DNA of 64,000 nucleotides from Paludibaculum fermentans (GCF_015277775.1 NZ_CP063849.1:2666001-2730000), one strand, 5' to 3'; positions 26,840 through 36,589 are shown, counted from the first letter of the stretch. The notes: generated by a model not told the origin, from the sequence alone. Numbers and translations: made by a program.

Positions 26840-29800
26840 ATGAAACCGAATTCGAATCCACCAAAATCGACTCAATTGATGAGCCGCCGCAATTTACTGC
26901 AGGGCCTGGGAGGGGTCGGACTCGGCCTCATGACGGCGGGGCTGGCCGGCGCGGCGCCACGGCGCCCGCAAAGGCCACAGGTGAAGCCGGTTGTCCCGCT
27001 GCTGGGCTCCGCGGGCGATGTTGTCTGGGACGACGAACTCCAGCAGACCTTCTCCGACCACGTCCGGGGCATCTACGGAGACGGCTATGCCATGCTTTAC
27101 GACTACGGGCAAGATCCGGGCTACGTGCTCGCCTACGACATTCACGCGGGTTTGGCCTCCTACAACAACAATTATTGGGAGACTTTCGAACTTGGCGATC
27201 TTCATATGTGTAACGGCATGTTGGTGGCGCCATCGGTCGACGACAAGGGTAATCACGGATTTGCCGCATTCCCCGCCAAGGCGCTGGGGCTCACCAGTTT
27301 CGCCACTTTTTGTCCGACAGCGGAGATTCTGAGCAATGCCGTAGATCTGCCGAACGGAGTGGCCTTCGTCGCGGGGGATGGGAATCTGCATTCGATTGGT
27401 TTTTATGTCGACGAAAACCAAACGGTCCAGAGCTATCAGAACTGGGCGGTGTCGCTGAATAGCGGTTCGCGTGACTCGGCGATCCTCGAGTACGGCAGCG
27501 AGAAGCGAATGTTGGCGTTCCTGGGGACGCAGGCTTTCCTGTTTGACATCTCGTCGTCCACCAGTCCGACGCTCAGCCAGCAAGTCGGCCTGTCCGACGC
27601 GCCGATACAGTTGGCAACGAGCGGCAACGCCTGGTATTGCGTTCTGGGTACAAGCACGAGCGAGTGTTCCCTCTACTCCTACCCTTGGGAGGTCAAGTTT
27701 GCCGACCATCTGCTACCGATTCCCAACTGGGTTTACAAATCGGCGGCGCAGCCCGGCAAGCCGGTCGCCAATGGCAATTGTGTCTATTTTGCTGATGCCG
27801 GGGGCAAGTTCAGCGCTATCGACGCGGCAACCGGGAAATACACCTGGGGCACGGATCTGGGCGGCGACTGTTCTCAGGCTGAGATCTACATTGAGGATGG
27901 AGTCGCCTATCTCTGCAATACCGCGGGGACCTTATTTGCAATTGACCTGGGTTCCACAGACGATCCGCAGGTGGTGCAGAAGGCGCTCGGGAGCTCGGCA
28001 GCATTGTTGGGGGTGGAGAACGGGGTTTGCACGATCACCTATGTCTCCGATGGGACGGGAGCGCGCCATCTGGCCGGCATCGATATGGCGGGGCAGGTTC
28101 ACGCGTTTTCCTGCGAGAGCACGCTTCTGCCCGACGAGATGACGGGGACGCCGGGCTCCAATCAGCCTTCCAATCCGGTCTATCACACCTATGTCCAGCT
28201 CTTTGATCCCAACAAAAACCCGAGGGCCTTCTGCAGTGTGAAGGTCTCGGCCTATGAGGATTTGACGCTATCGGATGGGTCACCGGCCACTATCAAACTG
28301 CCGAACGGCACGACGGTAACCGGCATGGCGACCTACAATTTGACGGCCACGTCGCCTGTCTGGCTGACGACTGACGCCAGTGGGGGGCTAAACCTCACCG
28401 TACAAGCGAACGATCTGAACTGTCCGTCTCTTTATCTCTGGTCCACATTCATGGATCGTGACGAATCGATCGTGATCTATCCCGATCATGGCAGTACGCA
28501 GAAACTGCAAGGCGCCCAGGCGGCGGAACTTTCTTCCGCGCAGGCGTTTGACGGATCGAAGATGCTGCCGTCGAATACAGACACCGCGGCGCTGTCCAGT
28601 GCCTTGAGCCAGACTCTCAGTGGCGGCGTATCGGCATCGATGGCGGCGGCGCGGGCAGTGCAGAAGGTACGCGGCGCGAGGTACGCCGCGGCGCGTCGGC
28701 AAGGGCCGAAGAGGTGCGGGCGAAGGCGGGTGCTTGCGGCCAGCGGGGATCCCACGTCCTACATCGCATTCCCGGCCAGCACAACGAATCTGCAATACCA
28801 ATACCCGGCGAACGCAGAGGCCGTGCGCCCTTATTCCCCGTCTGCCAGCAGCAGCTTTGCCTTCGACATCGCCGATGACGGCAGCATCACGCCAACGGTG
28901 GCAAACGTGCGGGGAGCGAGTTCGACACCTCTACTTGGATTGAGCTTTTCCGACTTCAAGACCAAGATCGTACACGGTCTGAACAAGATCAAGCACATCG
29001 AGAGTAATATCGACGCGGATCTGAAGCAGGCGATTCATACGATTACTTCCGACGCAGGCGACGTGTTTGCGCTGACGGTGAAGACGATTGAGGATGCCGT
29101 GACGGTGGTTGCCGGCCTGCTGAAGACCCTGGCGAGTGATATCAAGAAAGCGATCGAGTGGTTGGCCGAGCTCTTCGACTGGCCGGCAATCCTGGCAAAT
29201 AAGGACCTCTTGAAAGGCCAGGTGTGCTCAGCGTTTGCCGACTTCACAACTCGCATCAACGGACTCACGTCAACTGGCTGCAAGGATGTCCACGCTTTCT
29301 TTGCGGGAGTCAAAGGCGATTTCCAGAAGGCGATGGACAACGCCACGGGGACCTTCCAGGGTTCGACGATCGGCTCCAAACAAGCCAACAACAACGACCC
29401 CAAAACGGTGTTCTCCAACGGGTCACAGGGCCCGGCGAACCACTTCCACTCCAAGCTGAAGAACAACGTACACCAGACGCAGATGGACACCGCGGCGATG
29501 GCGCAGGTGTTTCGTGTGGGCAGTGCTCAGGTGGCAGGGTGCGCCGGCGTCAATCTGGACAGTCTGAAGAGCATCATCGAGGGAGCGCTTTCGAACTGCG
29601 CCATCGCACTCAAAGACGATCTGGAAGATATTCTCACCGCTCTCGAGAACTTCGGCAAGAGCTTCCAACTGCTGGTCACAGACCCGGGCGCCTTTGTCGA
29701 GAACGCGATCACCGATGTCCTGAATCTCTTTACCGCTCTGGTCGATACGATGCTGGATGCGGCGGACCTGGTGGTGGAGGCGGTTCTTGGGATTGTTGCC

Positions 29801-30514
29801 AGCCTGATCGAAGGAATCATGTATGTGGCGACGGCGACGATTCATATTCCGGTGATCTCGCCCCTATGGAATGCCATCACCGGAGACCCTCTCAGCTTCC
29901 TGGATGTCGTCTGCCTGTTGGCGGCCATTCCCTACACCATCATCGAGAAAGTGGGGCTGTCGGCTCGTTCCTCGGGACTGAAGAGTATCGATGGGCAGGT
30001 GAGAGCCTGGGCGATATTCTCATTCTTCGCCTCCGCGGCCGATGCGGCATGCGATGCCGACGCGTTGAATGATCCCAATTCTCCTTTGTCGATCCTCGAC
30101 CTGGTGATGGACTCGATTGTGTTCGGGCTCAGCTATCCAGCTGGAGAGAATCTTACGTTGCTCGGTGGCGCTTATTGGGCCTGCCAATGCACGCCCATAG
30201 CGATAAACTTCAGCAATTGTGTCTTATTCGCAACCGATTCCGAAGCGTCCGCCGCACTCAATGCGGCAGTACCGAGCTTCCTGAATGCCTTCTCCTGTGT
30301 CAACACCCCCGGGGCGATCTGCATGGCCTTGCAGGAGCCGGATGTCTACATGGGAACTGATGGGCTCGCGCTGATACCAAACATCCTGAGCAATTTAGTC
30401 CTGGCAGCCAAACCAGGGGTCAATCTGGGAGAGGAGGCCCGACTGGGTGTCGCGGTGCTGGATTTTGCGTTGCCGGTCATTGGGATGATTCTGACTCTGG
30501 CGGGCGATTCATAA
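26840..30514 (+). CDS. very large Tat-type exported protein with PQQ-like beta-propeller region
   Basis: A 1224-aa protein. The Tat-like signal SRRNLLQGLGGVGLGLMTAG is at residues 15-34, so ATG 26879 is an alternative start to 26840. Residues 60-430 contain PQQ/WD-like propeller blades (FSAIDAATGKYTWGTDL, then DGVAYLCNTAGTLFAIDL). Residues 440-560 are beta-rich. Residues 590-660 form an Ala/Arg-rich linker. From about 690 the protein is helical, with hydrophobic helices around 960-1010 and the motif IHIPVISPLWNAITGDPLSF...CLLAAIPYTIIEK. Similar motifs occur in large uncharacterised bacterial and fungal proteins, which I recall but cannot verify. No catalytic residues identified. A broken, shorter paralogue lies immediately upstream. 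Confidence 0.75.
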   Translation: MKPNSNPPKSTQLMSRRNLLQGLGGVGLGLMTAGLAGAAPRRPQRPQVKPVVPLLGSAGDVVWDDELQQTFSDHVRGIYGDGYAMLYDYGQDPGYVLAYDIHAGLASYNNNYWETFELGDLHMCNGMLVAPSVDDKGNHGFAAFPAKALGLTSFATFCPTAEILSNAVDLPNGVAFVAGDGNLHSIGFYVDENQTVQSYQNWAVSLNSGSRDSAILEYGSEKRMLAFLGTQAFLFDISSSTSPTLSQQVGLSDAPIQLATSGNAWYCVLGTSTSECSLYSYPWEVKFADHLLPIPNWVYKSAAQPGKPVANGNCVYFADAGGKFSAIDAATGKYTWGTDLGGDCSQAEIYIEDGVAYLCNTAGTLFAIDLGSTDDPQVVQKALGSSAALLGVENGVCTITYVSDGTGARHLAGIDMAGQVHAFSCESTLLPDEMTGTPGSNQPSNPVYHTYVQLFDPNKNPRAFCSVKVSAYEDLTLSDGSPATIKLPNGTTVTGMATYNLTATSPVWLTTDASGGLNLTVQANDLNCPSLYLWSTFMDRDESIVIYPDHGSTQKLQGAQAAELSSAQAFDGSKMLPSNTDTAALSSALSQTLSGGVSASMAAARAVQKVRGARYAAARRQGPKRCGRRRVLAASGDPTSYIAFPASTTNLQYQYPANAEAVRPYSPSASSSFAFDIADDGSITPTVANVRGASSTPLLGLSFSDFKTKIVHGLNKIKHIESNIDADLKQAIHTITSDAGDVFALTVKTIEDAVTVVAGLLKTLASDIKKAIEWLAELFDWPAILANKDLLKGQVCSAFADFTTRINGLTSTGCKDVHAFFAGVKGDFQKAMDNATGTFQGSTIGSKQANNNDPKTVFSNGSQGPANHFHSKLKNNVHQTQMDTAAMAQVFRVGSAQVAGCAGVNLDSLKSIIEGALSNCAIALKDDLEDILTALENFGKSFQLLVTDPGAFVENAITDVLNLFTALVDTMLDAADLVVEAVLGIVASLIEGIMYVATATIHIPVISPLWNAITGDPLSFLDVVCLLAAIPYTIIEKVGLSARSSGLKSIDGQVRAWAIFSFFASAADAACDADALNDPNSPLSILDLVMDSIVFGLSYPAGENLTLLGGAYWACQCTPIAINFSNCVLFATDSEASAALNAAVPSFLNAFSCVNTPGAICMALQEPDVYMGTDGLALIPNILSNLVLAAKPGVNLGEEARLGVAVLDFALPVIGMILTLAGDS

Positions 30515-30722
30515 GAAATGACTATCGGTCCCCGCACGGCCGGATTAGTGAGTGGGGCTGTTCCAGGGAGAAGGGAGCAGCCCGTCAGCGGAGTGCCAGG
30601 AGTTCTCCGGGAATTCGGAGAGACGGATAAGGGAGCACCAGCCAGACGGGTGTGATGGCCTTGACGATCAGTTCAGGGGTGGCGGCCGTGCCGCTGGCTG
30701 GACCGGATCAAGGCCAGCGGGG

Positions 30723-33518
30723 TTATTTGCCCCGGGTCCAGATCCAGACGTTGGATTGGATGATGTCATTCACAAAGGCGACCTTTTTGCCATCCGGGGA
30801 GGGGACGGCCCAGCCCTGGATGGTGCCGAGGGAGGAGAGGTGGCCTTTGAGGTCGTAGAAGTACATCCCCTTTCCGATGCTGGTGTCGACGCTCAGAAAC
30901 CAGGCGGTGCCGTCGGCGGTCCAGGAGAGGGAGGCGAGGCGGGTGAGGGTGGGGAGTGTAATCTCTCTCTCTTTGGGTTCGTTGCCCTTGGGATCGAGGC
31001 GGACAAGGCGGATGATGGCGTTCCTGCGGTCGTGGTTGGGGAGGGCGACGAAACGGCCGTCGGGCGAAATGTCCCAGTCGTTCAAATAGATGGGCCACCA
31101 GGTGGTGCGAGCGAGTTCCTGGCCGATGCCGCGGTAGGGATCCAGTTCGAAGTAGACAAACTCAGTTGTGCCGATCGTCTTGCGGAGGACGCAGCGGCCT
31201 TTCGGATGCGGGCTGCAACGGAATTCGTCCAACGGGCCGGCGATGGGGACATCCTGCGCGGCACCTCCATCGAGGGGGACTCGCATCAGGGACGAGAGGT
31301 AATCACCGGGGGTGTTGGCGGAGAAGAGGATCGATTTCCGATCGGGCGTGAGTTGCGGCAACACCTCAGAGCGCCTGGGCGTAGTCATCAGAGCTTCCGG
31401 CACGCGGTCGAATCGGCGCTGTTTGTAGAGGTCGTAACTAAGTCTGGCACGGTCCGATTCGTAGATGACAGCTTCGCTGTCGCCGGTCCAGGTGTGGGGG
31501 TAATTGCCGCCTTGCTCCAAGGTCAGGCGGTGGGCGTTGGAGAAGCGGATAGCCTGGCGATTGAAGTCGGCCACAAAAACGGGACTGTCAGTGGAACGAC
31601 GGATGAGGGCGGTTTGGGAGCCGTCGCTGGTGACGGAGAGCGCCGTGACATCGCCCGCGGGGAGATCGAACGAGGTGGGGAGTAGCCGGAGACCACCGGC
31701 AAACCGGCCCGTGGCGAGATCCATTTTCAGAGCCCAGACCCGGCCCAACAGTTCCTTGCCAACTCGTTGCTGTCCCAGAATGACAATCTCTCCATCGGGC
31801 ATCGTCTTTACCGTTGCAGCGGGTATGTTTTGCCGTGTATCAACAGTGGAGCCGTTATCAGCATCAATCGACCGCAGGATCTCTCGCGGTGCTGGGCTCT
31901 GGGCGCCGCCCGCACCATGCGGAGGGAACTGCATATGCTTGACCAGCAGGTGCCTGCTATTCTGTGCCCAATCCACGGAGAGAAACGGATCTCGGCCGTC
32001 GGCTTGCGCGATGCGTTTGGCTGCAAGCGAGTCCAGGTCCATCGTCCACAGGGAGTAGTAGTCTCCTGCCAGGAAGGCCAGGCGTTTGCCGTCGGGGGAG
32101 ACGACGCCGAAGCGTGCATCTTCGCGCATGAGGCGAGGGGAAGCACCGGAGACGGAATACGACCAGATGGCGGGCCGGCTGGTCTCCTCGAAGAAGCCGC
32201 TGGCGATCACGTGGGAGCCGTCAGGGAGCCAGGCGAGACCGTCGGTGATGAAGTCGCTCGGCGATTTCAAAAGGGTGAGTTCGCTGTTCTGGAGGAGTTG
32301 GAGAAAGACTCCGTCCGAGTTGGCGTATGCGAGGTACTTTCCGTCGCCGGAGATGGCGGCCGCCGTGACACGGTTCTCGGGGATCGTGCGGGTGACCTGC
32401 TGGAGAGTGCCCGGAGTGGCGGCCGGAGGATAGAATTTCCAGGCCAGGGCAGCGAGCAGGACGAGAACCGCGCCTCCACCGATGGCCCATCGCGGCCATG
32501 AACTCGGCCTGGTGCGTTGCGGGCCCGGGTCGCGGATGGAGAGCAACTGGCTTGCCACTTCGGTCGCGGTTGGACGACTGGCCGGATCCTTCTCCAACAT
32601 GCGGAGAATGAGGCTATTCAGGGCGGGCGGCAAGTGCGGGCACAGGGAAGAGGGCGCCTCGACCTCCTGCGTTGCGATGGCATGCAGGATGTCGAGCGAG
32701 GACCGCGTTCCGAAGGGATGGCGGCCGGTGGCCAGCTCGAAGAGGATCAACCCCAGGGAGAAGACATCCGTGCGGGGGGTCAACTGCGCGCCGTGGTAGT
32801 GCTCCGGGGACATGTAGCGCAGGGTGCCGGCGGGGATGCCGGCGGCCAGGGTGTGATGGCCGGAGGCGCTAAGCCGGGCGAGACCGAAATCGAGGACTTT
32901 GAGCCGGTCGCCGGAGGTCAGCATCAGGTTCTCGGGTTTGACGTCCCGATGGACGACATTGGCGGCGTGAGCCGCGGCGAGGGCGTCGGCAGCCTGATGT
33001 CCGATATTGAGCAACCTGGGCAGCGGGACGGGTTGCCCACAGATGTCACGCAGGGAGGAGCCCTTGACAAGTTCCATGACGATAGCCAGGACCGAGTCGC
33101 CGCGGATGATCTCGTGGACTGTGACGATGTTCGGGTGATTGAGGGCGGAAGCGGCGCGGGCTTCGCGGATGAAGCGTTCGTTGGCGTCGGGCAGGCCGTG
33201 TTGTTCGGCGTGCAGGAACTTGATGGCCACGTCTCGGCGGAGTTCGGGATCATGGGCCGCATAGACCGCTCCAGCGCCGCCCGAGCCGAGGAATTCTCTG
33301 ATCTCGAAACGCCCCACCGAAGTGCCTAAGCGGCTGGGGGCATCGTCATCGGACACGTCCAGGGTCGCCGCCAGTTCCAGTACTTCGAGGGTGATATCGG
33401 GGTCCTCGGTTTGGGATTGGAGATACGGCTGTCTCTGGGACTCGGGAATCTCGACAACGGCCTGCGCGAGTTGGTAGATCCGCCGCCACTGCTCGTCGCT
33501 AAAACTTCTGTTCGACAT
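30723..33518 (-). CDS. membrane Ser/Thr protein kinase with C-terminal TolB/WD40-like propeller
   Basis: A 931-aa protein from ATG 33518. A TTG 33 bases upstream is the only longer start and overlaps the sigma-factor gene. The Hanks-type kinase spans residues 70-330: GSGGAGAVYAAHD loop, VAIKFL lysine (about 100), HRDVKPEN with the catalytic Asp (about 192), DFGLA (about 210) and the SPEHY activation segment. One membrane helix (about 344-363, AIGGGAVLVLLAALAWKFY) precedes a large propeller of TolB/WD40-like repeats (SPDGKRLAFLAG, SPDGRFVALPNH). The propeller presumably senses extracytoplasmic signals. The gene lies 11 bases after an ECF sigma factor, a standard acidobacterial pairing. Confidence 0.92.
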   Translation of the reverse strand: MSNRSFSDEQWRRIYQLAQAVVEIPESQRQPYLQSQTEDPDITLEVLELAATLDVSDDDAPSRLGTSVGRFEIREFLGSGGAGAVYAAHDPELRRDVAIKFLHAEQHGLPDANERFIREARAASALNHPNIVTVHEIIRGDSVLAIVMELVKGSSLRDICGQPVPLPRLLNIGHQAADALAAAHAANVVHRDVKPENLMLTSGDRLKVLDFGLARLSASGHHTLAAGIPAGTLRYMSPEHYHGAQLTPRTDVFSLGLILFELATGRHPFGTRSSLDILHAIATQEVEAPSSLCPHLPPALNSLILRMLEKDPASRPTATEVASQLLSIRDPGPQRTRPSSWPRWAIGGGAVLVLLAALAWKFYPPAATPGTLQQVTRTIPENRVTAAAISGDGKYLAYANSDGVFLQLLQNSELTLLKSPSDFITDGLAWLPDGSHVIASGFFEETSRPAIWSYSVSGASPRLMREDARFGVVSPDGKRLAFLAGDYYSLWTMDLDSLAAKRIAQADGRDPFLSVDWAQNSRHLLVKHMQFPPHGAGGAQSPAPREILRSIDADNGSTVDTRQNIPAATVKTMPDGEIVILGQQRVGKELLGRVWALKMDLATGRFAGGLRLLPTSFDLPAGDVTALSVTSDGSQTALIRRSTDSPVFVADFNRQAIRFSNAHRLTLEQGGNYPHTWTGDSEAVIYESDRARLSYDLYKQRRFDRVPEALMTTPRRSEVLPQLTPDRKSILFSANTPGDYLSSLMRVPLDGGAAQDVPIAGPLDEFRCSPHPKGRCVLRKTIGTTEFVYFELDPYRGIGQELARTTWWPIYLNDWDISPDGRFVALPNHDRRNAIIRLVRLDPKGNEPKEREITLPTLTRLASLSWTADGTAWFLSVDTSIGKGMYFYDLKGHLSSLGTIQGWAVPSPDGKKVAFVNDIIQSNVWIWTRGK

Positions 33519-33529
33519 CTGCGGATGAC

Positions 33530-34087
33530 TTAGAACTTCGACTTCATCCAATGCCGGGCGAACTGCCAGTGTCGATTGACTGTGACCGCGGAACAGCCCA
33601 TTTGCCGGGCGATTTCCTCCGCGGTATGCCCCTCGAAGACCTTCTTCTCAACGACCGTGCGAATGACCGGGTTGATGTTCTCCAGGTGTTGGAGAAGATC
33701 CTCGATCTCGAGCAGATTGCCTTCTGGGTTTGCGCACATTTCGTCCCAAAGCGGCACCTTCACTGCCTTCCTGGAAAGCGGGCGGGCATGGTGAATGAGT
33801 AGGCGGCGCATGAGCAAGCCAGCCAGGGCGAAGAAGGCCGCCCTGTCATCGTCATAGGCGGCAGCGGAGGGCCGCAAGGCTTTGATTTTCGTCAGCTCCA
33901 GGTACAGTTCGTTCACAAGGATGGTAGGTTGCCAGCTATGCCCCTGGCGCTCACGCATCAGATGGCTGGCAGCCAGGCGCTTGAGCTCCGGATAGAAGAG
34001 CTCCGTCAGCTTCGCGCCGGCTTCCGAGTCTCCGGCCCGAAAGGCGTTCATCAGAACCGAGACCGTGTTCTGCGGATCGGTGAACAT
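33530..34087 (-). CDS. ECF-family RNA polymerase sigma factor
   Basis: A 185-aa protein starting MFTDPQNTVSVLMNAFRAGD at ATG 34087. Region 2 (residues 12-75) includes AGAKLTELFYPELKRLAASHL. Region 4 (about 125-185) ends with EKKVFEGHTAEEIARQMGCS and TVNRHWQFARHWMK. The pattern matches the ECF group (TIGR02999-like) usually encoded beside a Ser/Thr kinase in Acidobacteria and Planctomycetes. It is followed directly by such a kinase, so kinase-dependent control of this sigma factor is likely. No anti-sigma factor is seen. Confidence 0.9.
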   Translation of the reverse strand: MFTDPQNTVSVLMNAFRAGDSEAGAKLTELFYPELKRLAASHLMRERQGHSWQPTILVNELYLELTKIKALRPSAAAYDDDRAAFFALAGLLMRRLLIHHARPLSRKAVKVPLWDEMCANPEGNLLEIEDLLQHLENINPVIRTVVEKKVFEGHTAEEIARQMGCSAVTVNRHWQFARHWMKSKF

Positions 34088-34252
34088 GATTTTGTATGGT
34101 AGCAAACGCCCAAACGCAGTCGCCCGGAAAAGGGCTGGACGGCCTGCCAAGTCTTACACTTACAGGGCTCCAATCGATGGCAACGCAGGCGCCGGAGCCC
34201 ATCTTGATCAGTTCCGGCGCGGCATCGCCCCCTACCTACCGGAAAGCTCTAA

Positions 34253-34519
34253 ATGCAGCCTATCCTCCGAATTCTCTTCCTGGGGTTCTCCCTGCTTTGC
34301 GTGGCCGCGCCCACAGACAAACCGGTGGTCGACGTCGACTACCAGAGGAATCTGAAACTCTGGCGCGCGCAGAAGAGCATTCTAGCCGCCTATGAGTATG
34401 TGGAACAGGCCGAGCAGGACTCTCGGAGGGGACTGGGAGAACACTCCAGCAAGGCCCGAGCGCTGCTCCAGCAGGCGGCCAGGGAAATCAAGATTGCCTC
34501 ACTGGCAGGCAAACCCTAG
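34253..34519 (+). CDS. small secreted helical protein
   Basis: An 88-aa protein with a signal peptide (ILRILFLGFSLLCVAAP, residues 4-20) and a mature helical part, LWRAQKSILAAYEYVEQAEQ...HSSKARALLQQAAREIKIAS. GGAAAG lies seven bases before the ATG. The pattern matches short acidobacterial exported proteins with two paired helices that are often found in tandem. A degraded relative follows at 34606. Function unknown. Confidence 0.7.
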   Translation: MQPILRILFLGFSLLCVAAPTDKPVVDVDYQRNLKLWRAQKSILAAYEYVEQAEQDSRRGLGEHSSKARALLQQAAREIKIASLAGKP

Positions 34520-34605
34520 TTTTCAAAGAATGTTGATCAGTTCCTGCCGGTCCTCACCCTCCTCTGGAAGAAGGCGAGGCACTGACCTCCACAACAGAAG
34601 GAGAA

Positions 34606-34802
34606 ATGAGTATTTCCAGGAAGATCATTTTCATTTTTGGCGGCGTAGCATCTGTGGTGGCTTGTATGGCCTTGCGCAGTCGCCCGAGCTAAACATCTCG
34701 AAGCGCCATGGCAACTTGCGTGACGCGCAGAGCCTGATCGTGCAGGCCTACCAGAAGATCGACACGGCCCCTGTTCCTCTGGACCACCGTGAGGGTGGCT
34801 AG
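34606..34802 (+). pseudogene. frameshifted paralogue of the small secreted helical protein
   Basis: ATG 34606 has a strong AAGGAG close upstream and encodes a signal/membrane segment (SRKIIFIFGGVASVVACMAL), but the frame stops at 34692 after 28 codons. From about 34680 another frame reads ELNISKRHGNLRDAQSLIVQ and AYQKIDTAPVPL, ending at TAG 34800-34802. The second part resembles the first helix of the 34253 protein's family. The two parts join if one frameshift lies near 34665-34690. If the frame were intact the protein would still be short. It could instead be an independent 28-aa membrane peptide. Confidence 0.4.
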
Positions 34803-35155
34803 TCATTCGCCAACCGTCCACAGCCGCAACCGTGCGTCCACTCGCCTCTGCTTGCGAACGGAGTTGCGGATTTACGCTGCGTCCCGACCCACGCTGGACA
34901 TGCCATGTGGCCTAAGTTTTCAGCTGAGTGCGCCGAGTCCAGTTACGTCTAGCCTGGCCCTCTTCCGCACAGCGAGGTCCTGGAAGACTCTAGGAACGAA
35001 ATCCGCCCGAAGACAGGACTGGACGGCCTCTCCCTGCAGCCACTCGCCCGCTCTGCCGGAAGTACACTCTGCGAATCGAACTCTCCCCAGCTTGCGCGAT
35101 TGCTGGATAAGCCTCACCACCCCCATGAGAGCGTCATCGTCGTGAGGAAGCGCGC
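34803..35155. other. intergenic stretch between convergent genes, nothing recognised
   Basis: One open frame (34789-35145, plus) has no family resemblance and no ribosome-binding site. No terminator-like hairpin with a T-run was found. Confidence 0.3.
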
Positions 35156-36589
35156 CTAGCGGGCCGCGTCCCTCTGCCAGTCGCGATGGAATGTGCCCGG
35201 CCTGTCTACCCGCTGGAAGGTGTGCGCTCCAAAGAGGTCCCGCAGCAGGGCGATAACACTTGCCGAGATGAGGCCCGGGCTGCGCATGCTGTCGAAGTTC
35301 GATAGCGCGCTGTTCATCGCCGGCACGGGGAGGCCCGCCATGACGCACGCCGAGACCACCTCGCGCAGCGCTGGCACGCCCCGCCCGATGCATTCGACAA
35401 ATGCGGGCGCCAGCAGCAGCGTGTCCAGCTTCGGATCCGCCGTAAACGCCGCCGCGATCTCGTTCAGGATCTGCGCCCGGATGATGCAGCCGCCGCCCCA
35501 GATGGAGGCGATCTGCGGGAGGTTGAGCCCCCAGTTGTATTGGATCGACGCCTCTTCCAGCGTGGTAAAGCCCTGCGCGTAGGCCAGCGCGAATGCGGCC
35601 TCCAGCGCCAGCCCCAGCTTCTCCTTCCACTCTTCGAGCGGTCCGCTGAGCACCGGCTCCGGCACATTGTACGCGTCGCGAATCGCCAGCCGCCGCGGGC
35701 GGTTCGTCGACATCAGGCGCGCCGCCACGCCCGCCGCCAGGATGTTCACGGCCTGCCCCAGATCCAGTGCGCTCACCACCGTACCCGCGCCCGTGCCCTT
35801 GGCCCCGGCGACGTCCAGTACATGGTCGAGCAACGGCGAGCCATCATCGTCGTTGGCGCGCAGCACCTGCGCCGTGATCTCCAGCAGGAACGCCTTCATG
35901 TGCCGGTTCCAGCCGTCCATCGTATCGGCCATCTCGCCGTTCGACAGGCCCAGCGCGCGCAGCACCCAACACACCTCGCCAATCACCTGCATCACGCCAT
36001 ACTCGATGCCGTTGTGATGCGTCTTGACGAAGTGACCCGCGCCTTCCGGCCCGATCCACTCGCAGCAGGGCTGTCCCTGCGGGTTGCGCGCGGCAATGGA
36101 CTGCAGCAGTTCCTTCACCAGGGGCCACGCCTCGCGGTTCCCGCCGGGCATCAGCGACGGCCCTCGGCGCGCGCCTTCTTCCCCGCCGGAAACGCCGGTG
36201 CCGATATACATCACGCCCTTCTCGTTGACGGCCCGCAGCCGCCGGGCGGTGTCGCGGAAGTCGGAATTCCCGCCCTCGATGATGATGTCGCCCGGATCCA
36301 TCAGCGGCAGCAGCCGCGCGATCACCTGGTCGACAGGCGACCCGGACTTCACCATGATCATCACGGTCCGCGGCTGCTTCAGCCCCGCGATGAAATCGTG
36401 CTCATTGAAGAACGGAGTCACCAGTCCCGGCAGTTCGGGCACCTTCATCAACTGCCACGTCAGGTCCGCCGTAATGTTGTAGGCGGCCGTGGCGTAGCCG
36501 TGATCGGCAAGGTTCAACACCAGGCTGCGCCCCATCGGCCCCAGCCCATACATCCCAATCTGGCAGGCAGCCTTCGTTCTATTGGTCAT
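35156..36589 (-). CDS. gnd: 6-phosphogluconate dehydrogenase, decarboxylating
   Basis: A 477-aa enzyme from ATG 36589 with GGAAGGGTG just upstream; the family is about 470 residues. It oxidatively decarboxylates 6-phosphogluconate to ribulose 5-phosphate in the pentose phosphate pathway, in the cytosol. Motifs are GLGPMG (15-20), IIIEGGNSDFRDT (102-114), SGGEEGARRGPSLMPGG, and the catalytic GAGHFVKTHHNGIEY with Lys189 and Glu196. Two positions are unusual. After strand two it reads YNITADL rather than the usual N-R-T-x-x-K that binds the NADP phosphate, and KGTGAGTVV replaces the common KGTGKWTV. Cofactor preference may differ. It is not clustered with other pathway genes. Confidence 0.93.
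   Translation of the reverse strand: MTNRTKAACQIGMYGLGPMGRSLVLNLADHGYATAAYNITADLTWQLMKVPELPGLVTPFFNEHDFIAGLKQPRTVMIMVKSGSPVDQVIARLLPLMDPGDIIIEGGNSDFRDTARRLRAVNEKGVMYIGTGVSGGEEGARRGPSLMPGGNREAWPLVKELLQSIAARNPQGQPCCEWIGPEGAGHFVKTHHNGIEYGVMQVIGEVCWVLRALGLSNGEMADTMDGWNRHMKAFLLEITAQVLRANDDDGSPLLDHVLDVAGAKGTGAGTVVSALDLGQAVNILAAGVAARLMSTNRPRRLAIRDAYNVPEPVLSGPLEEWKEKLGLALEAAFALAYAQGFTTLEEASIQYNWGLNLPQIASIWGGGCIIRAQILNEIAAAFTADPKLDTLLLAPAFVECIGRGVPALREVVSACVMAGLPVPAMNSALSNFDSMRSPGLISASVIALLRDLFGAHTFQRVDRPGTFHRDWQRDAAR

Noticed and set aside
30552-31685. 377-aa plus-strand frame opposite the kinase propeller
   Set aside because: Gly/Asp-rich shadow of the propeller repeats.
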